Assembly (NCBI GenBank): GCA_003024785.1
Contig: PUQB01000762.1
Coordinates: 39,685 to 103,684, forward strand
Direction of reading: 5' to 3'
Source: Selaginella tamariscina
Taxonomy: Eukaryota; Streptophyta; Lycopodiopsida; Selaginellales; Selaginellaceae
Length of the DNA stretch: 64,000 nt
A program made the position numbers and the translations under genes. The notes below the pieces were generated by a model that saw only the letters and a list, made by a program, of their open reading frames with translations, searched no databases and had not been told where the DNA came from. Positions 1 to 10,342 of the stretch are shown in pieces. Each line of letters starts with the position of its first letter. The stretch's first letter is position 1.

Positions 1-722
1 CATCTGACAACACTTCTTCTTGCAACAGTCAATCGTGGAAATGCTCGTAACACTTTCGGAAGATGTAGGATCCATCTTTACCCTCTTGCTGAAACTTGCA
101 GGGGAAGATCTACAACCCATGAATCGCCTTTTTCTTACAATAGGACCAATGCAAGGAACCTCTTCAAATATGAGTTGTTCTTCCGGGTTGTTATTATTGA
201 AATCCAACCCAGAATATGTTGAACCATCTTGCCGTCTTAATTCAGATGTTCGCCACCTCACGAGGGATCCAGGATACAATGTGCCATTAGGTGAAACCTC
301 TGTCACAACTACACCCACGAAGTCGGACCCTAGTTTCTCTTCTGACACTGCTTCCATTGGATTTATAGCTGTGATGATGCCTCTTCCGACTTCAATCTCA
401 CGAAGAAAGAGAATCACCTCATCCATACAGCAGGCAAGCCATCATCTGGTAAACTCGTGCTACTATTTGTTTGTGACTCTGCATATTTTGTGTCAGCCTT
501 GACTTCATCCAAATTCCACAATACAGGAGAACCCTCCTCAAATTCCATTCCCAGAACCTCAACATGCTTGTAAATGGTGTTCACCCATACGTACACACAA
601 GATCCTTGGGAAATATTGTGACATGATGCATTATTATCTCGAACTTCCACAGTTCCAGTGCCAACTATCTCGTTGTTCCGAAGAAGACATACTTTATCTC
701 CAGTATTAAACATATTGTCCTG
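1..722 (-). pseudogene. DUF7869-like transposase, 5' portion (copy 1, truncated by window)
   Basis: The minus strand reads the same N-terminal protein as 46433-47158, starting near MFNTGDKVCLL. It covers an SH3-like stretch (IVGTGTVEVRDNN) that resembles the small N-terminal domains of plant transposases. Compared with copy 2, one base is missing near 425 (CATCCATACAGC against CATCCATCACAGC), which breaks the frame about 100 codons in. The catalytic-core region lies outside the window. The minus-strand sequence TTTATGTGCAG just before the first codons looks like a 3' splice site, so the true start may lie in an upstream exon nearer the palindrome array. It is a broken or mis-assembled copy. 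The family assignment rests on copy 2. Confidence 0.65.
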
Positions 723-864
723 CACATAAATAATTGTATTATTTATGATATCTGTTTATGCAATATTTTTAAGAAATCTGAATTACGGTTACTTAATAAT
801 ATGCATATGCAATAATACATAATTATGTTTAGAGATAATATCTCATGTTTGATTAATACAACTG
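723..864. other. AT-rich leader between transposase-like gene and palindrome array
   Basis: AT-rich sequence conserved at 47156-47295. It probably holds 5' untranslated or intron sequence of the minus-strand transposase-like gene. No clear promoter element can be assigned. Confidence 0.4.
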
Positions 865-1785
865 ATGGGCGGGATTAATCCCGCCCACGAATCCCTCCGA
901 CGAGGAACGGTCGGCGGGATTAATCCCGCCGCCGACTCAACCCCTTCGGAGAGAGTCGGCGGGATTAATCCCGCCTTGGACTCCCTCCGACAAGGAAGAG
1001 CCGGCGGGATTAATCCCGCCGCCTCTTCCTCCTCGGGGGAGTCCGGCGGGATTAATCCCGCCGACTCTCTCCGACGAGGAAGGGAGTCCGGCGGGATTAA
1101 TCCCGCCGCCGACTCAACCCCTTCGGAGAGAGTCGGCGGGATTAATCCCGCCTTGGACTCCCTCCGACAAGGAAGAGCCGGCGGGATTAATCCCGCCGCC
1201 TCTTCCTCCTCGGGGGGAGTCCGGCGGGATTAATCCCGCCGACTCTCTCCGACGAGGAAGGGAGTCCGGCGGGATTAATCCCGCCGACTCATCCTCGCCG
1301 GAGAGAGTCGGCGGGATTAATCCCGCCGGACTCCCTTCCTCGTCGGAGGAAGAGGCGGCGGGATTAATCCCGCCGGCTCTTCCTTGTCGGAGGGAGTCCA
1401 AGGCGGGATTAATCCCGCCCACAATTCTTACGACGGGGAATGGGTGGCGGGATTAAACCCGCACATAACTCTCTCCAAAACTATGATTTCAAAGAGATCT
1501 CGGGATAAATCCTGTCCCCAAATCTTTAAAACAGGGAAGTGGTGGCGAGATTAATCCCGCCACCCCTTCCCTGCCTCCTAAAATGGTTGGCGGGATTAAT
1601 CCCGCCGACAACTCTTTCTAATAAATTCTGGTAACTCTTCATCAGTTGAGAAGGTTATCGACGGGATTAATCCCGCCACTCTTTTTCAGTGGCGGAGAAG
1701 CATTGCCCGGGAGATGGTGGCGGGATTAATCCCGCCACTTCTTCAAAGAGGCGAAAAAGAAATGGCCGGATTAATCCCGCCGCCC
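865..1785. repeat. Array 1 of 18-bp palindrome GGCGGGATTAATCCCGCC
   Basis: About nineteen copies of the perfect 18-bp palindrome GGCGGGATTAATCCCGCC or close variants. The core (about 865-1420) is regular, with one palindrome every 45 bp or so. The outer part (1440-1785) is looser and has variants such as GGCGAGATTAATCCCGCC. The spacers are themselves partly self-complementary (GACTCTCTCC...GGAGAGAGTC). Four-unit blocks of about 180 bp repeat (roughly 949-1128 and 1129-1307). The array lies between the divergent transposase-like and ParB-like genes and recurs at 47296-48075. Because the motif is its own reverse complement, both strands give false open frames reading GGINPA or AGLIPP. Possible roles are a protein-binding array, a replication or segregation site, or a transposase-binding region. 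None is proven. Confidence 0.95.
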
Positions 1786-2240
1786 CGGTTAACCTAGAAT
1801 ATTAAGTTAAAAGGATATTTAAACGTGATAAATCCCTAACGGAATATATTATAATCCTAATGCATTTCTAAACCCCTAAATTGTAATTTTAAGAGAGAAT
1901 GTAAGAGAGTGAATCTTAATAAGTATTTTTAAATTTGTTTATAATACTTACTTGTAAACAGCACTGAAGGCGCCGTGCTTTCCTATAAAGAATAGCACCC
2001 CAATTTTTTTAAATTCGCTCCTGAGATGATCACTATGAAGAAAAAAGAAGATCTAAAGAGTGAAAAATACAGAAATGAAGAAACCCTTGCCGGAGAAAGA
2101 ACCAGATCTGAATTTGAGTGGGAAATTAAATGCATTTTCAAATTTACATGTCAGACCGACAATACATATGTCAGAAATTCAAATTTTTTAAAAAGAACAG
2201 AAAATAAAATTTAAGATGAGTTGACACAAATATCCGACAC
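1786..2240. other. Transposon-internal non-coding stretch
   Basis: AT-rich sequence including AACAGCACTGAAGGCGCCGTG. It is conserved at 48076-48500 with small indels. A 62-codon open frame here is not conserved in copy 2, so no gene is called. Confidence 0.5.
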
Positions 2241-3170
2241 TCTGACATATATACTCTCCAGTTCCAATGAGTATTTTAAAATTGCATTTAATGTTATTCA
2301 AGTGATTCAAGCTGTTTAATATTACGAAATTTTAGACTATATTCTACATTCTTAGTATTCAAGTATATTTATATTATATATATATATATAAATATATACT
2401 TATACAATAAATAAATTGATATATTATTATGTATCATTTAAAATATATTCATAGTCTGTTTATTATTATTATTTTCTTAATTACTCGAGTATTTAGTTTT
2501 CATTTCCTAGTATCAATGGGATATTCTTTAATATTTTATTAATATTTGAAGAATATTCTAATATTAAACCTGATTATCATAATTAAATTAGTCTTGTTCT
2601 TAATTATTGCAGTAATTATTCTACATTTGTATATATTAATGGGATTTTCTCAATTAATTTGTTATTATTTCAAGAATATTCATGTGTTAAACCTTATTAT
2701 CAATATTAAATTAATACACACTATGAACATATTTTAAATTATACATAATAATACATCATTTTATCTAATATATAGTCATATATAGTTTTAATAAATATAT
2801 ATTAATATCATTTCCTTAATTACTTGAGTAATTAATCTTCTTTATATTAATGGGATATTCTTTATTATTTTCTTATTATTCCAAGAATATTCCAATATTA
2901 AACATGATTATGATAATTAATTTAGTTAATTATTTGAGTACTTAATTTACATTTGTATATATTAATGGGATTTTCTCAATTAATTTCTTATTATTTCAAG
3001 AATATTTCAATGTTAAACCTTTTTATCAATATTAAATTAATATATATTATTAAAACTATATATGGCTATATATTAGATAAAATCATATATTATTATGTAT
3101 AATTTAAAATATGTTCCTAGTGTGTTTATTAATTTTATTTTCTTAATTATTCGATGTTTGTTTTGCACAC
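2240..3170. repeat. AT-rich direct repeats
   Basis: Imperfect direct repeats of a few hundred bases built on ATTAATGGGATATTCTTTA and TTATTTCAAGAATATT modules, several times over. The same block is at 48600-49440 in copy 2. There is no credible coding frame. Confidence 0.7.
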
Positions 3171-3390
3171 ATATATAAACACAATCATAAATTTACACAC
3201 GCATTACAAGAACTTACAAAAACACATATGCACACACATGCACAACCCTAAACCAAACTGAAGAAATAGGTTGCTTCTTTATTGAAAACATCATGTTCAA
3301 CGCATGTATGATATATGTACTCAATCTGTGTGACTGTATGTAACACATTGAATTTACATGTGTAATATTTATATTAAGCTTGTTGGGAGC

Positions 3391-3420
3391 AAACCCTAAA
3401 CCCTAAACCCTAAACCCTAA
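3391..3420. repeat. Interstitial telomere-type repeat (AAACCCT)n
   Basis: Four uninterrupted copies of the plant telomere heptamer. Copy 2 keeps only about two at 50023-50037, so the tract varies between copies. Confidence 0.9.
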
Positions 3421-3857
3421 TATGTAACACAATGAATTTACTCATGTAATATGTATGTATGTCTGTGTGTATACACGTGTGCATGTATATATGTGTACTC
3501 TGTATGTATATATGTGTACTTTCTGTCTTCTCTCATACATACACACCATGCATGATCCATGTTAATATGTACTGTCTCTCTTCTCTCAAACATACACACC
3601 ATGCATGATCTATAATATGTACTCGGTCTCTCTAATATTATGTACTAATATGTATGTATGTCTGTGTGTATAATACACACCATGCATGATCCATTAATAT
3701 GTACTGTCTCTCTTCTCTCATATACTATGTATGTATATCTGTGTATAATATGTGTAAGTATATATGTGTACTAATATATGCAATGTGTACAAAAATAATT
3801 TTTCAACACTCTCTCTTCTCTCATACATACACACCATGCATGATCCATCCTAAATCC

Positions 3858-3885
3858 AAAACCCTAAACCCTAAACCCTAAACCC
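3858..3885. repeat. Second interstitial telomere-type tract
   Basis: About four copies of AAACCCT, ending in ACCCATGTAATATG. More TTTAGGG-like words follow at 4125-4215. Confidence 0.85.
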
Positions 3886-4099
3886 ATGTAATATGTGTGT
3901 ATGTCTGTGTGTATACACGTGTGTATGTATATATTATGTGTATTAATATATGCAATGTGTATGTATGTGTACACATGAAACTTTAACACTCTCATGGACA
4001 CACACATGTTAAATCCCTGCATGATTTATATTTTTGAGGTGTATGTGATACACCCACGCACACGCACGCGCTAATAATATAATGAAAGAATATTCGTTT

Positions 4100-4538
4100 A
4101 GGGCGAATCTATATTTTATTCTTTTTAGGGTTTAAGTATATTCTCAGAAGGAATATTCTATTAGGGTTGATATATATATTTAATTCCTTTAGGGTTTAGG
4201 TATATTCTTAGGGTTTCAAGAGGCGGCGGCTGTGAAATCGGCGGCGGCGGCTGTGCACACAGGTGAGATCTGTGTGTGTGTGTGTGTGTATGTATGTATA
4301 TATGTATAGGAGTGTGCGTATAATTTTATTTATTAGTTTTATCTCTCGCACACACACGCACACTCCTGTGTATGTATATGTGTGTGGGTGTGTGTTGTTT
4401 ATCTGTATTTTATTTGTTTCGCTCACACACGCATACACACGATATACATATACACATATATATATATATACCTATATACATATATACATACATATATTAT
4501 GTGTACCAGTATCTGTAAATTTTTTTTATTGATCTTGC

Positions 4539-4622
<84 letters not shown>

Positions 4623-4684
4623 GTGTACCAGTATCTGTAAATTTTTTTTTATTGATCTATCTCTCCCACACACACGCGCACTGC

Positions 4685-4730
<46 letters not shown>

Positions 4731-5405
4731 CAACACTAGTTTATATATATGCTTATATATTCATATGGGTTATATATCTATATACACACATATATATATG
4801 TGTGTGTTTTTCTGTATAATTTTATTTATTTATTAGTTTTATCTCTCGCACACACACGCACACTCCTGTGTATGTATATGTGTGTGTGTGTGTGTTTGTT
4901 TATCTGTATGATTTTATTTGTTTCGCTCACACACGCATACACACAATATACATATACACATATATATATACCTATATACATATATACATACATACAACAC
5001 TAGTTTATATATATGCTTATATATTCACAGACTCTCTCTCTTTCTCTATAGATTATATATCTATATACACACATATATATGTGTGTGTTTATCTGTATAA
5101 TTTTATTTATTTATTAGTTTTATCTTTCGCACACACACGCACACTCCTGTGTATATATATATGTGTGTGTGTGTGTTTGTTTATCTGTATGATTTTATTT
5201 GTTTCGCTCACACGCATACACACGATATACATATACACACATATATATACCTATGTACACACATATATTAGGTGTACCAGTACTGTATAATTTTATTTAT
5301 TTATCTATCTCTTGCACACACACGTACACTCCTATACATACATACATACATACATATATATACACACACACATATATATATGTGTGTGTTTTTATCTCGC
5401 TAAGC
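4100..5405. repeat. CA/TG and TA microsatellites in a larger tandem repeat
   Basis: Long CA, TG and TA runs (for example 4540-4620 and 4688-4730) are embedded in a larger unit. That unit contains TTTTATTTATTAGTTTTATC followed by TCGCACACACACGCACACTC, and it is present about four times between 4310 and 5330. Two GGCGGCGGCTGTG blocks at 4220-4255 precede it. Open frames here are low-complexity and not genes. Copy 2 has a shorter version (50640-51085). Confidence 0.85.
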
Positions 5406-5411
5406 CCCTCG

Positions 5412-6628
5412 AGCGGCGGGATTAATCCCGCCGCGCCGCAGGCATGGGTGGCGGCGGGATTAATCCCGCCGCCGAGGCCCTTCACGCAGGCATGGCGGCG
5501 GGATTAATCCCGCCGCTCACCATGCCCTGCGCGATGCGGCGGGATTATCTCGCCGGCAATGGCCGAAGCTAATGGGCGGGATTAATCCCGCCGATTCCGC
5601 GCAGGCTTAGAGGGAATGGCGGCGGGATTAATCCCGCCGCCAGGGAATTCACGTAGGACATGAACGCCGGGATTAATCCGGCCCCACGCTCATGCCCTTC
5701 GCGGAGGGCGGCGGGATTAATCCCGCCGTTCATGTCCTGCGTGAATTCCCTGGCAGCGGGATTAATCCCGCCCCCACCCATCCTGTCCAAAAATGCCGCA
5801 GCCAATATATATGTGTGAGCGCATGATTTACGAGAGGGCGGCGGGATTAGCCGCCGAACCTTCATTACCGGTGGCGAGATTAATCTCCAAACTTTCATTA
5901 TCCCATTGGTATGTTGAATCAATCCCGCCTAACTCTGTCTGAGACGGAGAAGGTTTACAAAATACCAATGGAGGGAACCGAGAAGGGTGGTGGATTAATT
6001 TCACCATCCCTTACATGGTGGGCGGGAATAATCCCGCCGTGTACGCATGCCCTGCGCAGAATCGGGCGGGATTTATCCCGCCGCCATTGGCCTGCCTGAA
6101 GGGCCTAGGCGGCGAGATTAATCCCGCAAGATTTCGCACAGGGCCTGGGAGGCGGGATTCATCCCGCCGAACGCCAATGCCCTGTGCGAAATCGGGCGGG
6201 ATTTATCCCGCCCATTGGGATCGAGTGAAGGCCCTGGGCGGCGGGATTAATCCCGCCGAGTCTTCAATGCCTGTTGGAGAAATGAATCTCGCCACCCTTC
6301 CCTTTTTCCTCCATTGGTGAGTTGGACCAATCCCAAACGTTTCTGTCTAAGACGTAGAAGGTTTACAACATACCAATGGAGGGGACTGGGAAGGGTGGCG
6401 AGATTCATTTAACCATCCCTTACATGGTGGGCGAGATTAATCCCGCCTCCTTTCTGGAGTCACTGAAGGGGTGTGAGAAATAAATCCTGCCCAGTTCTCT
6501 CTGAGACCGAGAAGGGTGGCAAGATTAATTCCGCACTCCCGTTCAAGGCCTCCAGAAAGGTGGCGAGATTAATCCCGCCCACTCTTTCAGGAGGCATTGA
6601 AGGGGTGGCGAGATTAATCCCGCCGCAC
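5412..6628. repeat. Array 2 of the 18-bp palindrome
   Basis: About twenty copies of GGCGGGATTAATCCCGCC and degenerate forms (GGCGAGATTAATCCCGCC, GGCGGGATTTATCCCGCC), 40-60 bp apart. The spacers differ from array 1 and carry words such as CATGCCCTGCG and ACCAATGGAGGG. The array ends about 340 bp upstream of the first codon of the ParB-like gene, so it is placed to act on that gene's promoter. The corresponding part of copy 2 is missing. Confidence 0.92.
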
Positions 6629-6738
6629 CTTCCATGTGAATATATATGTGTATTAGTATATATAAGTTGCATATCTCATTTTATTTACTTTTATCATCTT
6701 ATCATAATATTTCGAGTAAAAGCTAGGAATCTATGTAA

Positions 6739-6825
6739 AACTGTCCAGAGCTCACATTTGTGGTGGTTCTAAAACGAAATGTTATCTTTCTTTTGCACTA
6801 ACACAAATGTGAGCTTCGGACAGTT
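6739..6825. repeat. 24-bp inverted repeat (hairpin or small MITE)
   Basis: AACTGTCCAGAGCTCACATTTG at 6739 pairs with CAAATGTGAGCTTCGGACAGTT ending at 6825. The arms are 24 bases with two mismatches, around a 39-base loop. It lies between array 2 and the ParB-like gene. It could be a tiny fold-back element, a transcribed hairpin or a regulatory site. Confidence 0.7.
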
Positions 6826-6967
6826 AATTACGTCTACTTCTCTCTGTGTATTATTTTTGTATATTCGGGTTTATACAAGTGTGTGTGCGTTTTTATATAA
6901 TTTATATTTATAGTGTATTATTTTGCAGAAGGACGATTTGATCAAACAAGGAGATCGAGTCATTAGT

Positions 6968-9900
6968 ATGGAGTCGTCGTCAAATTCTGGGTAAGAATTA
7001 AAATAAAATCTGTTATACTCGGATACTTGAACTAATCATTTTTGTATTCAGATGTGGAATTGAAGTGACATTAAAGACAAGAGCAGGAGAAGAGATGGGC
7101 AGGGGGATTTGGAATCAACTTGGCCATATTTTAAGATAAATGGGAAGCGCATTGGAGCAACCATGGTTGCTGTCAAATTAACCTCTGTCACATCTCATGG
7201 ACAAGCAAAACAATGGAAAGTAGATTCGCTAGTCAAGCACCCGAAAGCAGGCTGCGAACCCAGATTGGACGATGCTCGACAGATATGCCTTGTTCCATCC
7301 AATGTCACGTTCTCGGATCCAGAGGTCGTCAGTTACAACATTAATCTCGGGTGGTTTTGTCGACTTGTGGATAATGATGTTCACGTGTTCACTAATGATG
7401 TTGACCTTGGAGTTCTTCTTCAACTCAACGAAAGCCCATCTATGGAGGGGATCCATCTGGATGTCTACTTCGAAGATCTTCAGACTCATCGAGTAGGTGT
7501 ATTGTCAGGAGATATTGCTTCACAATACAGAAAATCAGCAAGTGGAGCAATCGTCCCTCTTCACATTGAAGAAGAACACAGCGACATCATAAGGGAGATT
7601 GAGAAGGTGGCTCGGTCTCAGGTTCTCTACAGATCACGTTCAATTTGCTTAGGAAGCTTCGGGAGCTGGGGAGTGTGCCGAGAACACTAGAACAGCTGCA
7701 GTCGGGGATCACACATGTTGATTCGGATCGCAAAAGAAAATCATCAATCGTTTTGTCAGCTGCACCTGTGGCATCTCATGCTGCAATAAGTCACAAGGAA
7801 ATGATGTTGGATGATAAGATTTATCCTTGTAGGGTTAAATATTGCAGCGTCAACCCAAACTTCAATTACAGGCCACTCAACCAGGAACGTGTAGCTGAGC
7901 TCATGGAGAAGATGAAGGACGACAATTCTTATACCGTTCCACATAATGCTGTTTTGTGTCCATACTATGAAAGAAGGAAGGGTGCTGACAAAGTCTGGAT
8001 CACAACACCAGAACAACTCATGAAGATTCAGACGGAGAATAAAAGATCTATCAAGTACTACATCATTAGTGGCCAGCACACAATAACGGCAGCCCAACGA
8101 CTTCTCGATGAACACAACAAAGGAACGATGGCAACAAAACTTTCCGAGCATACCCGTGAGAAGCTGACAAAAAGATCGGCGTTTTTAGCTAAGCCGAATC
8201 TCACAATCGAGCAGTACCATAAGTTATCGGCGGAATGGGACGCTGCCGACACCAACCACTACAACAGCAAAATATGGGAGAAGTTTAAACACACGCGAGC
8301 CGTGTGGGAATCTCTTCAGCGACCACAAAGAGCTACCGCAGGGAATACACAATCTGCGGAATACCGGGTAAGCAAATTGTTTGGGCGGGATTTATCTCGC
8401 CGGTATATTAATCTGTCTTTTTCCTCAGAGAGTTGAAGAAATTGCAGCAGTTGATTTTGCCCAGTGGGCGGGAAGGAAACATCATTTCTGATGATGTTGA
8501 TTTCTTGCCCCGAAGATAGGATCTTTGCCAAATGGTTGGGGATTATGGAATCCTTTTCAAAAGGAACACTGAAGAAGAAGCAGACAAGTGAAGGGGAGCC
8601 CTCAGAAAAGTCTGCAAAGAAACCCAGTAAGACGCCGAAGGCTAAGTCTGTTCAATCTACAAAGGATGTAGACAACGATTTCAAGCTCACATGGTTGAAG
8701 CCTTTAAATGGAACAACGATGGAGGAGATGGAAGTCTTGGCTGATTTGGTGATCGATGGCAAACTACAAATTAATAACAGCAGCCCAACCTCTCCTTTTC
8801 ATCTCAAGGCAATGGAGTTGAAGACGGTCAGGCATTTCAAGGAGTGGTTGGGAATACACTGCCACAAACTGGGTTGGACCTCGACTTCAACATATGAAGA
8901 GGTTAGCAAATATTTGCATGTGACGAACGATGATATGCTTGTCGAATGGGTGAACCAATCGGAAGATCTAGGCAAGAATCTATTGCACGCCAACGCCAAA
9001 AAGGAGAACATTGGGATGACGCCTTCTCTTATGGCAGTCCTTCAGCAGCGGAGAACCGAATTGAACCTTATAAAGGAGGATGCTACGAATCACGACAAGC
9101 CCTACAGATGTTTGTTGTTAGATTCGGAGACTTATGGGGGTAACATCACTGCTTGTAGGAAACCGTTTCAATTGTTCGTGATGGATCGGCGGGTGTTAAA
9201 AAATCTTTCGACAGATAGGGCACTAGAGGATCTGGTGGAGAAACTTAGCCGTGCAAGCATATACATAGAAGGTATTTATTATTGAATTCATGCTTGCGCT
9301 CTTCACTGATACCTACTTTTTCAGGTATTTATTTCTTGATTCTTGCTCATGTCACCGATACTTTTGCCTTCGCCTTCGCCAAGAAGAATAGACATCGTTG
9401 GACAGGATTTTATATGAACGATGCTAATCCCAAGTGCATTGATACTGTTGTTCACTTGGTTGTTAGGAATGCGCCAAACAATTTCAAGCTTCCAAATGAC
9501 TGGCCAGGCATCTGTTTGCACTCCAACGGCCCTGAACCTCCATCCGATACACCGATAGGTATGAGTGACGTATTCGGCAATGTACGTTATCCAAACATTA
9601 CAAGTCAAGCGGCACGGAGCATCGTCAACTTGATCAGGGGTCCTCACAGTGATGCGTGGGTTTTTGACTACTGCACTAGGGGGTCCGTCTTGAAGGAGTG
9701 TTACCTTCGGCATACATGTGTGTTTGCCGTTGAGAAGGATAAGACCATGGTTGAGGACCTGAACAAGTGGATAGATTGGGTCTCAACTGAGTACCCCAAC
9801 GATTCCATAAAGGCGTATTTGAGAAAGTTCCCTCCAGATAAGTGCGATAGCTCTGAAGGTGAATCTGGTTCAATCTCGGAGTCTGAGAACGAACATCAAT

Positions 9901-10070
9901 CAGATATTAGACCGGAAGTTATCTCGAGGAGTACAGAACATTCGCACACTCCAGGACCCATGGAAACATCAATAGAAGATGCAGAAGATCTTGAACCATC
10001 TCACAAGCGGCTTAGACCTTCTTCGCCTCATTCAGAAGGTAATAGCGAAGAAGAATTGATAATGAATTGA
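6968..10070 (+). pseudogene. ParB-like domain joined to a methyltransferase-like domain (frame-disrupted)
   Basis: A first exon MESSSNSG (6968-6990) is followed by an intron at 6991-7051, and the protein continues CGIEVTLKTR. The N-terminal third is unrecognised. The middle (about 7820-8110) looks like a ParB/Srx-type domain: RPLNQERVAELMEKM, then YYIISGQHTITAAQRLL, matching the G-x-H-R-x-x-A box. A lysine/serine-rich linker follows. The C-terminal part (about 9060-9780) has the order of a beta-class DNA methyltransferase: LLLDSETY where DPPY would be, YPNITSQAARSIVNLI, then DYCTRGSVLKEC and FAVEKD. The usual catalytic and SAM residues are mostly changed, so activity is doubtful. Introns at 8368-8428 and 9272-9324 restore the frame on splicing, the first if the acceptor is the AG at 8431-8432. 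Single-base breaks near 7105, 7630 and 8510 do not splice away. The acidic C-tail ends at 10070. The domain calls are mine from motifs only. Confidence 0.6.
8368..8428 (+). other. Intron of ParB-like gene carrying a palindrome variant
   Basis: GTAAGC donor and TTTTTCCTCAG acceptor. Splicing at the slightly later AG (8432) would keep the frame (EYR then LKKLQQL). Inside lies GGGCGGGATTTATCTCGCC, a degenerate form of the array palindrome. It is the only copy seen away from the arrays within the element. Confidence 0.6.
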
Positions 10071-10342
10071 TAGAGTGATGAATAGTTGTAAATGAGTGTA
10101 ACATAAGGCATTTTTGTATATTTCTTTTATATTTGTACAGAAAATAAATTCTCAAGGATTAATGAAGCTTTTAGTTCAAACATGGGTCACACATTAACAA
10201 GGTAAATAATATACCTTGATAATTTTAAGGTCAGCTAATTATCATTTTGCAGATGTAATGAAATAATTGAGAACATGGATTTTCAGCATTGCCATGAGGT
10301 AAGAGAGGGGTTTGGCGACAATTTCTTGTGCCACATGTCAGA
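10071..10342 (+). other. 3' end of ParB-like gene and leader of HAD gene
   Basis: AATAAA near 10142 suits a polyadenylation signal for the upstream gene. The sequence GGTAAATAATATACC...TTATCATTTTGCAG (about 10200-10253) could be an intron in the leader of the HAD gene. No separate gene is seen. Confidence 0.4.

Larger units (their letters stand above)
3170..4100. repeat. CATGCATGATCCAT repeat region with telomere-like tracts
   Basis: Many copies of CATACACACCATGCATGATCCAT and of ATGTATGTCTGTGTGTATAC modules, partly tandem. Two runs of the plant telomere heptamer sit inside it at 3391-3420 and 3858-3885. Copy 2 keeps the region at 49440-50480 with fewer heptamers. Confidence 0.8.

Noticed and set aside
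865..1422. Open frames on both strands encoding repeated GGINPA or AGLIPP
   Set aside because: They arise because the 18-bp palindrome has no stop in these frames on either strand. The repeats drift in length and copy 2 does not keep the frame.
865..1785. CRISPR-like array
   Set aside because: The regular repeat and spacer spacing invites the thought, but the repeat is a perfect palindrome, the spacers repeat each other, there is no cas gene and the DNA is plant nuclear.
4208..5507. Many open frames rich in His/Thr/Tyr/Ile
   Set aside because: Pure translations of CA/TA microsatellites, with no sequence complexity or conservation.
10071..10342. Possible tRNA or small RNA between the two cargo genes
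   Set aside because: No cloverleaf or box A/B pattern could be found by eye.
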